Source: DASPPM01 sp052143835 (GTDB lineage: Bacteria; Pseudomonadota; Alphaproteobacteria; JACZXZ01). From it: 64,000 bases of DNA. Shown here piece after piece: positions 60,263-64,000 of the stretch. The position numbers and the translations under genes were made by a program. The notes under the pieces were generated by a model. The model had not been told where the DNA came from. It worked only from the letters and a program-made list of their open reading frames with translations, and made no database searches. Within the stretch, counting starts at the first letter, position 1; the number at the start of each line of letters is the position of its first letter. The stretch spans positions 1 to 64,000 of the forward strand of contig JBKQRV010000028.1 in NCBI GenBank assembly GCA_052143835.1, in the 5' to 3' direction.

Positions 60263-63200
60263 ATGAGGAGAGAGATCGCAACGATGGACGGCAATACGGC
60301 CGTCGCGCATGTCGCCTATCGGGTCAACGAGGTGTGCGCGATCTACCCCATCACCCCCTCCTCGACGATGGCGGAGCTCGCCGACGAGTGGTCGGCGATG
60401 GGCCTCAAGAACATCTGGGGAAACATGCCCGTCGTGCAGGAGATGCAGAGCGAGGGCGGGGCCGCGGGTGCCGTGCACGGAGCGCTGCAGTCGGGAGCGC
60501 TGACCACCACCTTCACCTCCTCGCAGGGCCTCATGCTCATGCTGCCGAACATGTACAAGATCGCCGGCGAGCTGACCGCGACGGTGTTCCACGTCGCCGC
60601 CCGCTCGCTCGCCACCCAGGCGCTCTCGATCTTCGGCGACCACAGCGACGTCATGGCGGCGCGCTCGACCGGCTTCGCGCTACTCTCCTCCGCGTCCGTG
60701 CAGGAGGCCCACGACAACGCGCTCATCGCCCAGGCGGCGACGCTAGAGACGCGCGTGCCGTTCCTCCATTTCTTCGACGGATTTCGCACCTCGCACGAGG
60801 TCAACACGCTCGCCCTCCTCGGCGACGAGGATATCCGCGCCATGATCGACCAGGATCTCGTGCGCGCGCACCGCGCGCGCGCGCTCGATCCCGAGCACCC
60901 CTTCGTGCGCGGCACGGCGCAGAACCCCGACACCTTCTTCCAGGCGCGCGAGGCGGTGAACCCCTATTACGCGCGCGTTCCGGGGGCCGTCCAGGCCGTC
61001 ATGGACCGCTTCGCCCAGCTCACGGACCGGCAATACCATCTCTTCGATTACGCCGGTCCGCCGGACGCCGAGCGGGTCGTGGTGGCGATGGGCAGCGGCG
61101 CCGAGACGGTGCGCGAGACGGCGGCGGCGCTCGGCGCCGAAGGCGAGAAGGTGGGTGCCCTTCAAGTGCGGCTTTACCGGCCATTCTCAGGCGAAGCCTT
61201 CGTCGCCGCCTTGCCGCAAGCCTGCCGCGCGCTTGCCGTGATCGAGCAGACCAAGGAGCCGGGGGCGACGGGCGAGCCGCTCTACCTCGATGTCGTCGCC
61301 TCCCTCGTGGACGCCGTGGCGGCGGGCAGGCGTTCGACCATGCCGCGGGTCGTCGGCGGCCGCTATGGCCTCTCCTCGAAGGACTTCAATCCGGCGATGG
61401 CCAAGGCCGTTTTCGACGAGCTCAAGAAGCCCCGAAGCAAGAATGGCTTTACCGTCGGCATCGACGACGATGTCGCGCATACCAGCCTCGGCTACGACTC
61501 CACCTTCACGATCGAGCCGGACGACACGGTGCGCGCGATGTTCTACGGATTGGGCGCAGACGGCACGGTCGGCGCCAACAAGAACACCGTCAAGATCATC
61601 GCCGAGGATGCCGGCCTCCATGCCCAGGGCTACTTCGTCTATGATTCGCACAAGTCGGGAGCGCAGACCGTGTCGCATCTGCGCTTCGGTCCGCGTCCCA
61701 TAAGGGCGCCTTATCTCATCCAGCAGGCGAGCTTCGTCGCCTGCCACCAGTTCAATTTCGTCGCGCGCATGGACGTGCTGCGGACGGCGGCGCCGCATGC
61801 CACCTTCCTCCTCAACAGCCCCTACGGGCCGGAGGAGGTGTGGGGTCGGCTTCCCCGCTCGATGCAGCGCCAGATCATCGACAAGAATCTGCGCTTCTTC
61901 GTCATCGATGCGTCCAAGGCAGCACAGGAGGCCGGCCTCAGGGGGCGCACCAACACCATCCTGCAGACCTGCTTCTTCGCCGTCTCCGGCGTGCTGCCGA
62001 GGGAGGAGGCGATCGGACGGATCAAGGAGGCGATCCGCAAGAGCTATGCCGAGAAGGGCGAGGACGTGGTGCGGCGGAATTTCAAGGCGGTCGACGGGGC
62101 GCTCGCGCGTCTTTTCGAAGTAAAAGTGCCCGCCGAAGCGACGAGCCCATGGGAGCCGGCGCCCCTCGTGCCGGCGTCGGCACCCGCGTTCGTCCGCCGC
62201 GTGACCGCCAAGATGCTCGAAGGCCGGGGCGACGAGATTCCCGTGAGCCTGATGCCGGTCGACGGCACTTTTCCCTCCGGCACTGCCGCCTTCGAGAAGC
62301 GCAACATCGCCGACGCCGTGCCGGTGTGGGAGCCCGACATCTGCATCCAGTGCGGCCACTGCAGTTTCGTCTGTCCGCACGCGGTCATTCGCGCCAAATA
62401 CTTCGATTTTGGCAAGCTGGCCGAAGCACCCGCGAGCTTCAAGTCGGCGCCCATCAACGTGCGCGGCTTCCCGGACGTGCGCTTCTCGCTGCAGTTCTAC
62501 GTCGAGGACTGCACCGGCTGCGCGCTCTGCGTCGAGGCTTGCCCCGCGCATAGCGCCGTCGAGCCCGAGCTCAAGGCCATCAACATGCGCGACAAGTCGG
62601 GCCTCGTCGAGCCCGAGCGGCGGAACGTGGCGTTCTTCGAGACGCTGCCCATCAACGACCGCGCGCGGATCGATTTCGCCAACGTGCGCGGCGTGCAGTT
62701 CCTCGAGCCGCTCTTCGAGTTCTCCGGCGCCTGCGCGGGCTGCGGCGAGACGCCCTATCTCAAGCTCCTGTCGCAGCTCTTCGGCGACCGCATGCTGGTC
62801 GCCAATGCCACGGGCTGCTCCTCGATCTACGGCGGCAACCTGCCGGTCACTCCGTGGTCGAAGAACCATGAGGGCCGCGGTCCGGCCTGGTCGAATTCGC
62901 TCTTCGAGGACAATGCGGAGTTCGGGCTCGGCTTCCGCCTCGCGGCCGACAAGCAGGTGGAGCTTGCCCGCATGCTCGCCAAGAGCTTGAAGGACAAGCT
63001 CGGAGCCGAGTTGGTCGGGGAGATCCTGGCGGCGCCGCAGCTGCGCGAGTCGGAGATCCGCGCGCAGCGCGGGCGCGTTGCGGAGCTGATCCGGCGCCTC
63101 AAGGCGCTTCCCGAGGACACGATCGCGAAGGATCTGCTCTCGGTGGTCGGCTGTCTCGTCCGGCGCAGCCTCTGGATCGTCGGCGGCGACGGCTGGGCCT

Positions 63201-63865
63201 ACGACATCGGCTACGGCGGGCTCGACCACGTGCTAGCGACCGCGCGCGACGTGAATGTGCTGGTGCTCGATACCGAGGTCTACTCCAATACGGGCGGCCA
63301 GGCCTCCAAGGCCACCCCGCTCGGCGCCATCGCCAAGTTCGCGGCCGCGGGCAAGCGGGTCGCGCGCAAGGATTTGGCGCTGCAGACGATCGCCTACGGC
63401 AACGTCTATGTCGCGCAGGTCGCGATGGGCGCCAATCTGCAGCAGACGCTGCAGGCCTTCCGCGAGGCGGAGGCCTATTCCGGCCCGTCGCTCATCCTCG
63501 CCTATTGCCACTGCATCGCGCACGGCATCGACATGCAGTCCGGCTTGCGCCAGCAGGATCTCGCGGTGGCTTGCGGCTATTGGCCGCTCTTCCGCTACAA
63601 TCCGGCGATGCGCGCCATCGGCGAGAACCCGTTTCGGCTCGACTCTCCGCGCCCGACGATCAAATTCCGCGACTATGCCTACAACGAGATCCGCTACAAG
63701 GCACTGTCGCTTAGCCGGCCCCAGGAGGCAGAAGAGCTGCTCGCCATGGCGCAGGCGGTCGTCGACGAGAAGTACCGCACCTACGAGGAGATGGCGGGCT
63801 GGGCGCCGCAGCGCTTCCATCCGGCACCGAGCTCGGGCGAGGCTCGCCCCTCGGTCGGCAGCTGA
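60263..63865 (+). CDS. nifJ: pyruvate:ferredoxin (flavodoxin) oxidoreductase
   Basis: 1,200 residues as a single-chain enzyme. Domains in order: pyrimidine-binding domain (AIYPITPSSTMAELADEW near residue 30), VTGxxGLL-type segment, gamma domain, a two-cluster ferredoxin region with CIQCGHCSFVCP and CTGCALCVEACP, and a C-terminal ThDP domain with CAGCGETPYLKLL, GGDGWAYDIGYGGLDHVLA and VYSNTGGQASKATP. It converts pyruvate and CoA to acetyl-CoA, CO2 and reduced ferredoxin. Similar to E. coli YdbK in length and motifs. The start chosen (MRREIATMDG) keeps the RREIATMDGN head seen in relatives; ATG 60284 is an alternative. Confidence 0.95.
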   Translation: MRREIATMDGNTAVAHVAYRVNEVCAIYPITPSSTMAELADEWSAMGLKNIWGNMPVVQEMQSEGGAAGAVHGALQSGALTTTFTSSQGLMLMLPNMYKIAGELTATVFHVAARSLATQALSIFGDHSDVMAARSTGFALLSSASVQEAHDNALIAQAATLETRVPFLHFFDGFRTSHEVNTLALLGDEDIRAMIDQDLVRAHRARALDPEHPFVRGTAQNPDTFFQAREAVNPYYARVPGAVQAVMDRFAQLTDRQYHLFDYAGPPDAERVVVAMGSGAETVRETAAALGAEGEKVGALQVRLYRPFSGEAFVAALPQACRALAVIEQTKEPGATGEPLYLDVVASLVDAVAAGRRSTMPRVVGGRYGLSSKDFNPAMAKAVFDELKKPRSKNGFTVGIDDDVAHTSLGYDSTFTIEPDDTVRAMFYGLGADGTVGANKNTVKIIAEDAGLHAQGYFVYDSHKSGAQTVSHLRFGPRPIRAPYLIQQASFVACHQFNFVARMDVLRTAAPHATFLLNSPYGPEEVWGRLPRSMQRQIIDKNLRFFVIDASKAAQEAGLRGRTNTILQTCFFAVSGVLPREEAIGRIKEAIRKSYAEKGEDVVRRNFKAVDGALARLFEVKVPAEATSPWEPAPLVPASAPAFVRRVTAKMLEGRGDEIPVSLMPVDGTFPSGTAAFEKRNIADAVPVWEPDICIQCGHCSFVCPHAVIRAKYFDFGKLAEAPASFKSAPINVRGFPDVRFSLQFYVEDCTGCALCVEACPAHSAVEPELKAINMRDKSGLVEPERRNVAFFETLPINDRARIDFANVRGVQFLEPLFEFSGACAGCGETPYLKLLSQLFGDRMLVANATGCSSIYGGNLPVTPWSKNHEGRGPAWSNSLFEDNAEFGLGFRLAADKQVELARMLAKSLKDKLGAELVGEILAAPQLRESEIRAQRGRVAELIRRLKALPEDTIAKDLLSVVGCLVRRSLWIVGGDGWAYDIGYGGLDHVLATARDVNVLVLDTEVYSNTGGQASKATPLGAIAKFAAAGKRVARKDLALQTIAYGNVYVAQVAMGANLQQTLQAFREAEAYSGPSLILAYCHCIAHGIDMQSGLRQQDLAVACGYWPLFRYNPAMRAIGENPFRLDSPRPTIKFRDYAYNEIRYKALSLSRPQEAEELLAMAQAVVDEKYRTYEEMAGWAPQRFHPAPSSGEARPSVGS

Positions 63866-63882
63866 CGGAGAAGGGGCAGACC

Positions 63883-64000
63883 ATGGACCTCACCACGCGA
63901 TATCTCGGCCTCGAGCTGAAGAATCCGCTGGTCGCGTCGGCTTCGCCCTTGACGCTCGATCTCGACAATATCCGGCGCCTCGAGGACTGCGGTGCCGCCG
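63883..64000 (+). CDS. dihydroorotate dehydrogenase-like protein (partial, 3' end outside window)
   Basis: First 39 residues only: MDLTTRYLGLELKNPLVASA, then SPLTLDLDNIRRLEDCGAA. This is the start of the dihydroorotate dehydrogenase-like branch (not the pyrimidine pathway enzyme) often found beside pyruvate:ferredoxin oxidoreductase genes. GGAGAAGGGG precedes the ATG, 17 bp after the nifJ stop, so it is in the same operon. Confidence 0.85.
   Translation, partial: MDLTTRYLGLELKNPLVASASPLTLDLDNIRRLEDCGAA

Noticed and set aside
61187..63229. 680-codon minus-strand frame inside the pyruvate:ferredoxin oxidoreductase gene
   Set aside because: Antisense shadow; the plus strand has all motifs of the enzyme.
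1..64000. CRISPR arrays and tRNA or rRNA genes
   Set aside because: No regularly spaced short repeats with unique spacers and no cloverleaf or rRNA-like stretch were recognised; the dispersed repeats found are too far apart.

Overview
The window is high-GC alphaproteobacterial DNA, most like Rhizobiales (Bradyrhizobium/Xanthobacteraceae type). The signs are a cyclic beta-1,2-glucan synthase, tandem orphan ABC substrate-binding proteins of the kind abundant in that group, a TRAP system, several c-type cytochromes, FNR/FixK-type TTGA-N6-TCAA operator sites and many short dispersed repeats. No rRNA, tRNA or CRISPR array was found.

Left part (1-11 kb): two small membrane proteins, a ZIP-type permease with a cyclic-nucleotide-binding domain inserted in its middle, a dimeric alpha/beta-barrel protein, an FAD-dependent dehydrogenase, a LysR regulator divergent from a cupin/aldo-keto reductase operon that ends in a truncated oxidoreductase, and a TRAP system with a fused DctQ-DctM permease and a Tat-exported binding protein.

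Middle part (11-32 kb): accessory and decayed-looking. It holds an NAD-type malic enzyme with an FNR/FixK site, an amidohydrolase, an ICMT-like methyltransferase, a monohaem cytochrome, three ATGA-overlapping ABC substrate-binding paralogues plus two C-terminal remnants, and a likely electron-transfer group (Cyc2-like cytochrome-porin, dihaem c4-like cytochrome, lipoprotein, class I cytochrome c). It also has an agmatinase-like enzyme, small hypothetical genes, a low-GC TylF-like methyltransferase and an AraC/LysE pair. Dispersed repeats (families A and B), a 23-bp inverted repeat and several pseudogene fragments lie between these genes.

Right part (32-64 kb): a roughly 8.8-kb cyclic glucan synthase gene flanked by direct repeats of the 3' end of the nicotinate phosphoribosyltransferase gene, then a compact low-oxygen metabolic island. 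Minus-strand genes are pncB, a helix-hairpin-helix protein, a site-2 protease with CBS domains, a BON protein, a DUF3775 protein, an archaeal-type methionine adenosyltransferase and a CBS protein. Plus-strand genes are a small ChaB-like protein, a hypothetical protein, pyruvate dehydrogenase E1alpha/E1beta/E2 and a Glu/Leu-type dehydrogenase. After a short interlude (a fused LigB-LigA dioxygenase and a cupin) come a cyclic 2,3-diphosphoglycerate synthetase homologue divergent from a GltD-like flavoprotein, pyruvate:ferredoxin oxidoreductase and the start of a dihydroorotate dehydrogenase-like gene. Sites matching TTGA-N6-TCAA exactly or with one mismatch sit in most divergent or leading intergenic spaces of this island. 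My reading is an FNR/FixK-controlled module that supplies acetyl-CoA, reduced ferredoxin and stress functions under oxygen limitation.
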